Virus record (IMG/VR): IMGVR_UViG_3300037189_011821
Coordinates: 1-57,938 of that record
DNA from: a virus
Direction: 5' to 3' (one strand)
DNA length: 57,938 bases
The position numbers and the translations under genes are program-made. The notes under the pieces are model-generated. The model worked only from the letters and a program-made list of their open reading frames with translations. It made no database searches and was not told where the DNA came from. Each line of letters starts with the position of its first letter. Position 1 is the first letter of the stretch. Of the stretch, positions 35,490-43,500 are shown piece by piece.

Positions 35490-36137
35490 TCACTGTAACG
35501 ATTCAGTATCGTCTTGTTTATTATACCACTTTTCTTCTTTCCAAGTCAACCTTTTTTTTAAATCTTTATCGAATATCATCAGGTATCTATGCTTTCGACT
35601 TCTTTCTCTCCACTCACCTTCAGCACCCTTTACAGAACCTCTTGAATGCTTGGTTCCATCAGCATAATAGAAATCTTTTTTGGGGTGAGTTAAACCGTAG
35701 TAAGTAAAATTGCAAGCTCTGTATATAACTCCAGAGTGGTGATTAGCATCAGCGTAACTAAGAATACAACGAACGCGGGCATCTTTCCTAAACCTCCTTA
35801 TACAACGACTAACAAACCAAGAAGTAATATTATATTCTGTTTTTTGAATATCTGGATGCACGCATAATCTTGAAAGTTCATAAAGACCTTCTTGTTCGTG
35901 CCTTTGTAACCCAAATGCTCCAACTGCTATTTCTGGGACGGGGATCTTAGTAAAGACACAAGCAGCGAGACAGTTGCCGATATGCAACACATCACAAACA
36001 CTGGATTTGAATAAACCGTAGTTATATCCACTTTTAAAATCCTTTGATTCGTCTTTTAGATAATGAAAATTGTAAAGAAGATTTTTGATCTCTTCTTTAC
36101 TTACTTTATCTATAAAAAACTGAGTATTTTTACTCAT
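35490..36137 (-). CDS. Mom-like GNAT-family protein, 215 aa
   Basis: The sequence has the layout of the Mom-like branch of the GNAT fold: YELSRLCVHPD (86-96), a long basic helix WFVSRCIRRFRKDAR, then SYADANHHSGVIYRACNF and YYG (127-148), and RSRKHRYLMIFD (179-190). Phage Mu Mom modifies adenine in DNA to protect it from restriction; related phage proteins keep the SYAD..H.G.IY.A.. block. DNA modification or another acyl-transfer role is therefore plausible, but activity here is inferred. It is last in an operon of small genes and tRNAs with a sigma70-type promoter. Start: ATG 5 nt from the stop of the 53-aa gene. Confidence 0.7.
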   Translation of the reverse strand: MSKNTQFFIDKVSKEEIKNLLYNFHYLKDESKDFKSGYNYGLFKSSVCDVLHIGNCLAACVFTKIPVPEIAVGAFGLQRHEQEGLYELSRLCVHPDIQKTEYNITSWFVSRCIRRFRKDARVRCILSYADANHHSGVIYRACNFTYYGLTHPKKDFYYADGTKHSRGSVKGAEGEWRERSRKHRYLMIFDKDLKKRLTWKEEKWYNKQDDTESLQ

Positions 36138-36142
36138 TTTTG

Positions 36143-36304
36143 TTAGGATTTCATCATATATTCTACAGTATTTGCAACATCATTCATCGCATCACGAAGA
36201 TTTGGTTGCTGTCCTGATTCTTGTTTCAAAATAGGTCTAGAATCGTCAGTCAAGGTCCAACGCCATTGATTCATAGATTCGCAATACCAGAGATTAATCT
36301 TCAT
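36143..36304 (-). CDS. Small conserved-looking cyanophage protein, 53 aa
   Basis: A short frame reading MKINLWYCESMNQWRWTLTD, then a Gln-rich turn (SGQQPNLRDAMNDVANTVEY) to a stop at 36143-36145. The tryptophan-rich NLWYCxxMxQWRWTL segment is one I associate with a small protein frequent in T4-like cyanophages. The ATG overlaps the end of the upstream 60-aa gene by 11 nt and the Mom-like gene follows after 5 nt, so it fills an apparent gap exactly. Function unknown. Confidence 0.75.
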   Translation of the reverse strand: MKINLWYCESMNQWRWTLTDDSRPILKQESGQQPNLRDAMNDVANTVEYMMKS

Positions 36305-36476
36305 TTTTCTGATATTCTAGTTTAATCCAATTAAGTAGAGTTAGAACTTGAGTTTTTTTATTTTGCAGTTCTTCTCTTTGTGGGGGGTTATTAAACATTT
36401 TTTTATCTATATTTTCTGCAAGATATTGAAGTGCTTCAATAGTAAGATTTCTATCTTTTTGTGAAAGTAATGACAT
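36294..36476 (-). CDS. Small hypothetical protein, 60 aa
   Basis: Helical, charged product MSLLSQKDRNLTIEALQYLA, with a Lys/Gln-rich middle and a C-terminal LLNWIKLEYQKNED. It begins 21 nt after the tRNA-Thr 3' end and overlaps the next small gene. No family recognised; coding potential is supported by its tight position in the operon. Confidence 0.55.
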   Translation of the reverse strand: MSLLSQKDRNLTIEALQYLAENIDKKMFNNPPQREELQNKKTQVLTLLNWIKLEYQKNED

Positions 36477-36497
36477 TGGAGTTTTTTATGAACTCAA

Positions 36498-36569
36498 AGC
36501 CCCCGATCTGATTCGAACAGACGACCAACGGTTTACAAAACCGTTGCTCTACCACTGAGCTACAAGGGC
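36498..36569 (-). tRNA. tRNA-Thr (anticodon TGT)
   Basis: A 72-nt cloverleaf on the minus strand: acceptor GCCCTTG with CGGGGGC (two G-T pairs), D-arm GCTC-AGTGGTA-GAGC, anticodon stem ACGGT/ACCGT with loop TTTGTAA (anticodon TGT, reads ACA), and T-loop TTCGAAT. The discriminator is T; CCA is not encoded. Its 5' end is 2 nt from the stop codon of the 89-aa gene. ACA is a frequent codon in this AT-rich genome. Confidence 0.95.
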
Positions 36570-36571
36570 AT

Positions 36572-36841
36572 TTAATCAGCAGGCAACATTTCTGGATTTT
36601 CCAGATCAAGTTCAAACATAAGAGGATGACATTCTTCCATTATAAGGTAATAAGAAGATTGGTACAAGTCCTCTGGTTCGTATCGTCTTTCGTTGTCTGC
36701 TATTTCAATCAGACTTAGATCATAAAGACCGTCATCTGGAACATCATCAAAAGTAAAAGGAATTTGATTTATGAAGTACATCAGAACAATTTGTGCTCCT
36801 CGATTATACCATACATATCTGGCATCTATTCTGTACTTCAT
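36572..36841 (-). CDS. Hypothetical acidic protein, 89 aa
   Basis: The start MKYRIDARYVWYNRGAQIVL is followed by an acidic C-terminal half (FDDVPDDGLYDLSLIEIADN). No known family. It lies between the two tRNAs. A small hairpin TAGGAA/TTCCTA covers its ribosome site and the first base of the ATG (36841-36855), which may dampen translation. The stop codon is 2 nt from the tRNA-Thr gene, so the transcript must be processed to release the tRNA. Confidence 0.65.
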   Translation of the reverse strand: MKYRIDARYVWYNRGAQIVLMYFINQIPFTFDDVPDDGLYDLSLIEIADNERRYEPEDLYQSSYYLIMEECHPLMFELDLENPEMLPAD

Positions 36842-36863
36842 AGGAATTTTTCCTACTTTTGTT

Positions 36864-36870
36864 TATTTAG
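36864..36870 (-). promoter_or_regulatory. Possible late-type element (CTAAATA)
   Basis: Minus-strand CTAAATA, 22 nt before the 89-aa start and next to a 5-bp hairpin (GAGGT/ACCTC, 36871-36883). Confidence 0.3.
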
Positions 36871-36883
36871 AGGTTAAACCTCA

Positions 36884-36967
36884 TAGGAGCGGGGAGACTT
36901 GAACTCCCACGGGCATACGCCCAACAGATTTTAAGTCTGGTGTGTCTACCGATTCCACCACGCTCCC
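36884..36967 (-). tRNA. tRNA-Leu (anticodon TAA)
   Basis: An 84-nt class II tRNA on the minus strand: acceptor GGGAGCG with CGCTCCT, D-loop GTGGAATCGGTAGACA, anticodon stem-loop with CTTAAAA (anticodon TAA, reads TTA), long variable arm TGGGCGTATGCCCG and T-loop TTCAAGT. CCA is not encoded. TTA codons are common in the window. Confidence 0.95.
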
Positions 36968-36969
36968 AT

Positions 36970-36993
36970 AAAAAACTCAAAAAAGGTTGAGTT
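36970..36993 (-). terminator. Possible intrinsic terminator upstream of tRNA-Leu
   Basis: Minus-strand stem AACTCAA/TTGAGTT (7 bp, 36974-36993) with loop CCTTTT and a following TTTTA. It overlaps the stop of the 59-aa gene. If efficient it would limit transcription of the tRNA; it may be partial. Confidence 0.55.
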
Positions 36994-37156
36994 GGTTATT
37001 AGATTCTACCACATACGTTGGTGGATGTAAAGTGCAGTATTCGTTAAATGTAATCTTCATTTCTTTATTGGTAAGATTACAGTTCTTTGCTGCTTCTGGA
37101 ATATTCCATTTTGCTGCGAACAGCATTTCCATCGATTCTCTTGTTTCTGGACGCAT
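36977..37156 (-). CDS. Small conserved-looking cyanophage protein, 59 aa
   Basis: An ATG at 37154-37156 opens a 59-codon frame: MRPETRESMEMLFAAKWNIP, then EAAKNCNLTNKEMKITFNEY and a short end with HPPTYVV. The central A..C.LTNKEMK pattern looks like a small helix-turn-helix-like segment and resembles a small protein I associate with T4-like cyanophages. No clear ribosome site. It lies between the 60-aa gene and tRNA-Leu. Function unknown; a regulator is speculative. Confidence 0.7.
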   Translation of the reverse strand: MRPETRESMEMLFAAKWNIPEAAKNCNLTNKEMKITFNEYCTLHPPTYVVESNNQLNLF

Positions 37157-37214
37157 TTAAAAAAAGTATCGTGTGAAAATTTTTACCGGGGTTTTTTTCG
37201 ACCTAAAATGGTTT

Positions 37215-37397
37215 TCAAAGTGGATTTGCGTATGAGAGTGTTTTCTCATCCACAGTAGCACGAACAAACTCTAGCACATTCATAAACTCATCAACCGTAT
37301 CACAGGTCACTTGTTTTTCTGACCCTTCACTGGAGTACAGATACACTGTACGCTTGATGGGATCCACCACACATCGTGAGAGGTACTCGTCTTGCAT
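37215..37397 (-). CDS. Small hypothetical protein, 60 aa
   Basis: Begins MQDEYLSRCVVDPIKRTVYL and has a compact alternating pattern (SSEGSEKQVTCDTVDEFMNV). It is the first gene behind the sigma70-type promoter at 37423-37451, with a predicted leader of about 20 nt and no strong Shine-Dalgarno. Early expression is likely. No family recognised. Confidence 0.6.
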   Translation of the reverse strand: MQDEYLSRCVVDPIKRTVYLYSSEGSEKQVTCDTVDEFMNVLEFVRATVDEKTLSYANPL

Positions 37398-37422
37398 TCG
37401 GTCATCCGTTGATTACCTAGGT

Positions 37423-37451
37423 ATCATAGCACGGTGGGGTGGGGAGGTCAA
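37423..37451 (-). promoter_or_regulatory. Sigma70-type (early) promoter of the tRNA island
   Basis: Minus-strand TTGACC (37446-37451), a 17-nt C-rich spacer and TATGAT (37423-37428); five of six matches in each box. The -35 overlaps the end of the 333-aa virion gene. It reads into the small genes and both tRNAs. Confidence 0.75.
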
Positions 37452-38449
37452 GAGGGGTATGGGACAATATCCAGATTGGCATTATAGGTCTCTATGTTGG
37501 ACGTGCTGCTTGAATTGTCAGATTGGACCTTCATAATCCACCACTTATCAACTTGAACATCAACTTTTAAAAGTCTTGCCGTATTGGCAACTGGTATGAG
37601 AGTGCTAATACCACTTCGGATTGTGATGATTTCATTTTCCAAAGTTTGAACTGCTGTTGTGATTGTTGTTCCACACCCTGGATCATTAATAGGATAATAA
37701 TAACCAATCAATTGTGATTGATTTTTATGAATTAAGTTGGGATCATAAACATCAGTAAACTGAAATACGGATTTACCTATTCCAAGATCGTTTCTTGTTG
37801 TTCCTATACCAACGCTTGTAGTTCCAACACCAACATAGGAAAAATTACCAACAGGAACAACCGCAAATTCTAATATAGCACCGTCAAGTGGACTAATTCC
37901 TGTCCAATCATCAACACTTATATTCATAGTTTCAAGATATGGATAGACAAGAGAATATAAAGTCTCTTTTCTTACCTCTCCTCTAACACCAACATCACAC
38001 TGTTCTGTTGTTCCAATACCAACTCCCCCAGAACCATTGATAAAAACTTGGCAGTTATATCCAAAAGTGGTAAGAGTTCCAGAAACAATAGCAGTTGAGG
38101 CAACACTAATAATACTAGTATCTATTAAACAAGCATCACTTTTGATTCCAGATGCGGCAACAAAAGAACCATTAGAGACACCAGGAACACCAGGATCTTT
38201 TGGTGCCGCTGCACAGTTAGCAACTAACTTATCGTAATGATTTGTCAATAAGGTTACTATCTGAGATTTTTTAAGATTGATCTCATCAATCTTATCCAGA
38301 ATCAGATTATCATATCCAACACAAGGAACAAGATACGCTGAATACTCAGAGGTAGCTGTACCAAGAGCACCATTTAGAGCAGTATCTGAGATTGAAAGAT
38401 CTGCTAAGGATTCTGTTGTTAATACTTTAATATCTGATACACTTGTCAT
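37448..38449 (-). CDS. Virion structural protein, 333 aa
   Basis: Starts MTSVSDIKVLTTESLADLSI; an alpha-helical N-terminus (LDKIDEINLKKSQIVTLLTN) precedes a beta-rich body with VGVGTTSVGIGTT-type repeats found throughout the structural proteins here. The C-terminal part has a coiled-coil-like TTAVQTLENEIITIRSGIST. It is last in the left-reading baseplate-linked block, so a baseplate or fibre-attachment component is likely. No named family. Confidence 0.65.
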   Translation of the reverse strand: MTSVSDIKVLTTESLADLSISDTALNGALGTATSEYSAYLVPCVGYDNLILDKIDEINLKKSQIVTLLTNHYDKLVANCAAAPKDPGVPGVSNGSFVAASGIKSDACLIDTSIISVASTAIVSGTLTTFGYNCQVFINGSGGVGIGTTEQCDVGVRGEVRKETLYSLVYPYLETMNISVDDWTGISPLDGAILEFAVVPVGNFSYVGVGTTSVGIGTTRNDLGIGKSVFQFTDVYDPNLIHKNQSQLIGYYYPINDPGCGTTITTAVQTLENEIITIRSGISTLIPVANTARLLKVDVQVDKWWIMKVQSDNSSSTSNIETYNANLDIVPYPS

Positions 38450-38458
38450 TTTATTCTC

Positions 38459-39160
38459 TTATTCATCGTAAGTTCCAGGATAATCTTCTGGTGCTTGTCC
38501 TTCATATTCAACGATCAACTTATGTCCATCGGTTCTTTCCCCACATACAACATAACTACAGTTAATAGGACCACCAAGATTATTTACAATAGTTATTCGA
38601 GTTCCCCATTCAATATTCTTTACGTATAGTTCTTGATAAACTCCGTGAGGAGTTAGATTAACTGTTATTGATTCTGGATCAATAAAACCACGCCAATATT
38701 CTGGTAGTTCTATTACATTATTATCCTTCAGTCTTCCTCTATAGTAAACAGCATTTTCAGGACCTTCAAGGGAACTATGACGTAAACGATGTCCTTCTTT
38801 TGTAGGATGCTGAATATCAAAGTGTTTCCATCCCTGAGTATTGATTCTTCCAATAAACTGTTTTGCTTTAACAATATCAGCTTTTACTATTCCAGTAACA
38901 TTTAATGTTTCAACTAAAACATTAGCCTTTACGATAGGTCCGTAACTTGCTTCTAAAGTTACATTTCTAGTATTCGATCCCTTTAGATGAAAATAAACAT
39001 AGTCTGCAGGAGATTCGGTGGTGTTTGCAAGAACCATCGAAACATCATTAAGATTAAAATATCCATCAAAAGGATCTAATGAAAAATCATCATTATCCCT
39101 ATACTCAATATCTACACCAGGACCAGTAAAGGTTCCATATTTTCTAAATGAAAATGGCAT
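38459..39160 (-). CDS. Virion protein with LEGPE domain, 233 aa
   Basis: Residues 115-215 contain HPTKEGHRLRHSSLEGPEN, VYYRGRL, IELPEYWRGFIDPES and ITVNLTPHG, a C-terminal domain found in many bacterial and phage fibre proteins (xLxHxxLEGPExxVYYRG...ELPxY). The N-terminus has a FDGYFNLNDVSMVL strand region. It is paralogous to the next upstream gene and shares one base with its stop. A baseplate or short-fibre role is likely; no enzymatic residues are evident. Confidence 0.7.
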   Translation of the reverse strand: MPFSFRKYGTFTGPGVDIEYRDNDDFSLDPFDGYFNLNDVSMVLANTTESPADYVYFHLKGSNTRNVTLEASYGPIVKANVLVETLNVTGIVKADIVKAKQFIGRINTQGWKHFDIQHPTKEGHRLRHSSLEGPENAVYYRGRLKDNNVIELPEYWRGFIDPESITVNLTPHGVYQELYVKNIEWGTRITIVNNLGGPINCSYVVCGERTDGHKLIVEYEGQAPEDYPGTYDE

Positions 39161-39822
39161 TATTCTTCAGTCTCCGTAACTAACGTGGGAACATCTTTTC
39201 TTGTTCCAAATATATGATAAAAACAATTCACAGGAATACCTGGTCTTGCTTGAAGATATACTTTATTATCTCCGATTCTCTTTACAATAATATCTTGATG
39301 AGCTCCAACAGGAGTTAAAGATACTGTAATTGTACTCTCATCTACAAGTTTTGTCCAATATTCGGGGAGTTCAATCTCAGTTTTATTTAACAACCTACCA
39401 CGAACATAAACTCCATTCTCAGGACCTTCAAGACAAGTATGAACTAGTTGCTTTCCAGGTTTTGTTGGATGAGGAATCACAAAGTTTTTAATTGATGCTT
39501 GAAGAATTTGTGTTCTTACAATCTTTGCTTCAATATAAGGAGACTTAAGTAATAAATCAACTCTTACAAAACTTTGAAACCTTGCATAAAATCTGCACCA
39601 TAAAGAATATAGTGGACTGGTTTTAGCATCAGGATTTGTTAGTGGTCCAAGCATCAAGGTTGCTTTACATGTATTATGAGACCCTGCTTGTCCACTTTGA
39701 AGAGGACCTTCAACATAAGCAGACCCATTAATTTTATTTCTACCTAGTCCAAGTGCTTTTGGTACTCCAGCACCTACCATCATTTGTCCACCAACTGCAT
39801 TATCATCCATTAAAAATGCCAT
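39160..39822 (-). CDS. Virion protein with LEGPE domain, 220 aa
   Basis: Paralogue of the 233-aa protein: residues 115-200 read HPTKPGKQLVHTCLEGPENG, VYVRGRLL, IELPEYWTKLVDEST and ITVSLTPVGAHQDIIV. The N-terminal part differs (MVGAGVPKALGLGRNKING). The pair probably arose by tandem duplication. It follows the beta-helical 222-aa gene by 11 nt. Confidence 0.7.
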   Translation of the reverse strand: MAFLMDDNAVGGQMMVGAGVPKALGLGRNKINGSAYVEGPLQSGQAGSHNTCKATLMLGPLTNPDAKTSPLYSLWCRFYARFQSFVRVDLLLKSPYIEAKIVRTQILQASIKNFVIPHPTKPGKQLVHTCLEGPENGVYVRGRLLNKTEIELPEYWTKLVDESTITVSLTPVGAHQDIIVKRIGDNKVYLQARPGIPVNCFYHIFGTRKDVPTLVTETEE

Positions 39823-39833
39823 AATCTTTCTCC

Positions 39834-40502
39834 TTATTTTGATAGTTGTTGTCTTGTGCGTTTATTGTTATTCTTATCGTTCTTATTACAAACAGCGTCA
39901 GTTACTCCTCTTATAAGAGGTGCATATATTTGCATCACATTACTTGCAAGTATCTGTGCTGTACCAGAAGTTGCTAACTTATATAAAGAAGCAGCATCAA
40001 CTAAAACCTTATCTCCTTTTAATTTAATAGTTCCAGTTTCAGTTGTAACCTGAATGTTTCCTTTTGATCCTCCCTCACCGACAGCAATAATTTCAACATC
40101 AGTTCCCTGAAGTCTAAGTTTTCCATTAGTGGCAACTATATCTATATTTCCATTCCAAGAATGAATGAATAGAGTATCTTCACCTTCACTCTTATCAACT
40201 CCAGATTCGATTGATATTCTTCCTGGTGCTGTGATCTGAGTTCCACCTTTTCTAGGACCATCCTTATCAAGGATAATAGAATGTCTAGCATCTGATGCTT
40301 CAATTAGAACATCAGAAGTTACATCTCCTTGTTTATGAATATGCCCAAAACTTATTGATCCGTGATCATTTCCATATTCTATGGCGGTATAATTTTGTTT
40401 AGCAGTATTGTTCTTTGAAATATTGCTAGCAAGAAGTTCCGCTCTTCCAGCCTTGGGGCGAGAACCAACTTTAGTATTATTAGTATTTCTTGCTGTTGCC
40501 AT
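39834..40502 (-). CDS. Beta-helical spike-like protein, 222 aa
   Basis: After a basic N-terminus, the chain is made of short repeated strands of the kind in gp5 C-terminal and VgrG spike helices: SIILDKDGPRKGGTQITAPG, ISIESG, NIDIVATNGKLRLQGTDVEI, NIQVTTETGTIKLKGDKVLV. It ends with a basic Lys/Arg tail. In T4 this beta-helix is the C-terminal part of gp5; here the gp5-type gene (44194-45699) shows no such repeat and this gene lies 3.7 kb downstream, so it may be the detached spike needle. Inference from fold pattern and position. Confidence 0.55.
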   Translation of the reverse strand: MATARNTNNTKVGSRPKAGRAELLASNISKNNTAKQNYTAIEYGNDHGSISFGHIHKQGDVTSDVLIEASDARHSIILDKDGPRKGGTQITAPGRISIESGVDKSEGEDTLFIHSWNGNIDIVATNGKLRLQGTDVEIIAVGEGGSKGNIQVTTETGTIKLKGDKVLVDAASLYKLATSGTAQILASNVMQIYAPLIRGVTDAVCNKNDKNNNKRTRQQLSK

Positions 40503-40526
40503 TAGTATCGAAGAATCAATATGTAC

Positions 40527-40534
40527 TATTTAAT
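40527..40534 (-). promoter_or_regulatory. Late-type promoter element (ATTAAATA)
   Basis: Minus-strand ATTAAATA 25 nt upstream of the 222-aa start. Context TTAAATAGTA is shared with the element before the CP12 gene. Confidence 0.4.
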
Positions 40535-40538
40535 AAAC

Positions 40539-43500
40539 TTATTCTGTGGTTGATTGTGGAGTTCCAGGGATATTAAGGCGAGGATCATTACTTCTAACAT
40601 CAGTACCAGACCTCTGGATAGCACTTGCGGGTGTAGTAACCTGAGCAGTAATACTTTCTTGAAGAGTTGCATATACTCTTGTTTGAACACCAGCAGTCTT
40701 ATAGTAACCAGCATATGGAATACCAGCATCATAGTAAACTGCACCGTAATATGCTCTTCCACCAATATATCCAGTCTGTTTGAGTCCAACCAAATCTGTA
40801 ACCTGAATAAGTGCTTCTTGATTTAATTTTTGATTTTCTATAAACTCAACTGGATCTCGTACTACTGCAAAAACTGGTCTAAAAGATGCGTTTACTCCAG
40901 TTGTTGATGGGATACTTATCTCAGGATAAACATTAAATCCAAGACCAGGATTTAAAACTTTAACTGAGTTTATTCTACCAAAAGAATCGCAATCATAAGA
41001 AAGTTGAGCACCATTACTTGGAGTAATTACAATCTGATCTTCTCCACAACTGTAGTTAATCCCAGGATTTTCTACGATTACTTGTTCCAAAATAAGAGCA
41101 ACTGGATACCCTGGACCTTGCTCTAAAGGAGGCAGATATCCATTTCCAGGTTCTTCAACGATCACTTTCTCAACAACACCTTTTCCTCCGATTTTTTTAG
41201 CACAAGGAGGTGGAACTAGAGCAGCAGCGATTCCTATTGGGTTTTGGACCCAAGAAGTTTTATTGTTATCTGTGAATGATACATCTTTGCTGATAAAAAG
41301 AGAAACTCCTGTTGGGTTACTTGAAAAAATAGAATCATTCTTTCCACCCTTACCAGTTTTCACATTTTCTAGTTCAATTACTACATCATATTTTCCTGCT
41401 GTTAGATTGAATGCATATTGAACTTTTTCTGCTTTAAACTCAGAAGTTTTTAAAATTTCAGTTCCTCCAATTTTTAGTACTGCATTATTGTCTGCCTGGA
41501 AGTTAAACTTATAAGTTCCATTATAAGAAAAGTTAACGTTCTTCCAAGTCAAGGTAAACTTACCAAGAGAATCAGTAACTTTTGGAGAAACGGAATATTC
41601 ATTCATAAAATTACTCCACCTCTTATCAATATGACCAAATAAAGTTGGTCCAACATAACTCACTCCACCTGAGGATGGACTTTGAGATGTTGCTGGAGTT
41701 GGTGCAGATCCTTTTATCTTTTCAATAGTGATCTTGATATTTTCATCATCACCATCAGCATCTCTAATACCAAGTCTATTTTTACTATTAATAATTGGAC
41801 CCCTTGCTCCTACACCAGCACCAATAATTTGGATAGGTCCATACTTTTTACCTCCAGTAAAAGTTCCAGTTTTTTTAATTTTTTCTTGAGTTGGAATAGT
41901 AATATCAAGAGATACTCCTCCAACACTCGGTGCTGTTCTAGTAAACTTCAACTTACCAGAGTCTGATGGGATTATTACCTCCTTAGCAGCCAATCCTGCA
42001 ATAAGTGGTTCATCATTTACATCCATCAAAAATGTAATTTCATCAGAACCATTTCCATCAACCTGCAAATAAAAACTAGCTCCCTGCTGAACAAACTTTG
42101 CGGTAATGTTTGAGGAAGTAGTTTGAGAAACTCTCCAGTCTTTAGTGCTAAAGATCTTTGTATCAATTATATTTGTAGTTGCTTGTGGTGTATTCTCAAG
42201 TTCAATTGAGATTGTATGAAGACCCTTTTCCAGAAACACTTTCTGCGATTTAATTTTATTAACCAGTCCAGACTTTACCCATTTCTCATCACCAGAAGTG
42301 GTAACATCAAAAGCAAGATTTCCATCCACATAAACTCTTGCAGTATTATCACGCTGCACTTGAAACTTATAATATCCCCTATAAGGGATTTCAATATCCC
42401 AAGAATTTCTATGAATTATTCCACTACCATCACTTCCAGGAGTATCTAAAGGAAGAACTGGAGATATTGCGTACCTATTAAAGAAGTTTGCCCATATCTT
42501 ATTTTTAACTGGATACCATTTTTGCTGAGATCCAGGAAACCTTGTGGTCCAAATTGGATTGGGTGGACATCTTCCTGTTTGGACTGGAGGTTGTTCTTGA
42601 GGAACTGGTGGGGGTGGTGCATCTATTATCATACCAACTCCCATAGGATTTTCATTCCAAGATTTTGGAGATATAATCTGTTGAACTGTAGTATTAGGAG
42701 TTACAGATGAACCAACTTCAAATGTTAAATCAAATGTGCTTCTACCCTCTGGAGTTGTTGACTTATTAAATGCTTTAAAAGTACCTACACTTGCGGTGAT
42801 TTGTATGTCATTATTATCATTATTGGACTGAATATGGTCGGCAAAAATTCTATTCGACTCTCCATCGCCACCTTCTTTATTTTTTGTACCATTTTTGATT
42901 ATACCCTGCTCTACAGTTCCCCTTGAAGAAGAAGCAACGATTTTAAACTTTGCTTTTGGATCTAGTTTTATGGTTTCAGTTCTTCTGTCTCCACTATTTT
43001 TATTCCCCTTTAAAGTAAAGGTTTTGCCTCCACTTACAAATGAAAACTTCATTTGATCAGTATTTCTTCCAAGACCAGTAACAGTAAAAGTAACATCAAC
43101 CGTATTAGTTACCTTTTCTTTTTTTACGAAAGGAGTATTTGTCAAATCAATTCTAATGATATGATTTCCTTCCTGAATAGTTTTCTGTAATGGTGTTGGA
43201 TTGTCTTTAAAACTAACTAAGTTTCCAACCAATACGTTGTCAACATAAACTTGTGATTCATTATCACAAGAACCTCTAAAAATGTACTCTCCGGTAATAG
43301 GAAAATTCTGTTCCCACTCCATAGTGAATGTCTTACCAGCCTCATCACTCCCTCTTGTATCTGAAGGTTTGACGGGAGAAATGCCATACTGATTTAGAAA
43401 CTCACCCCATTCTGGAAAAGTAACATTTGTTGTTTCTTGAGTTGCATATTGATCACCAGATATAATGATTCTATCAGGTTGTTTTTCTCTTGTAGTCCAG

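Noticed and set aside
36498-36967. tRNA genes as integration attachment sites
   Set aside because: Both tRNAs are complete phage genes, there is no integrase gene and no repeated tRNA 3' end in the window; the phage type is lytic.
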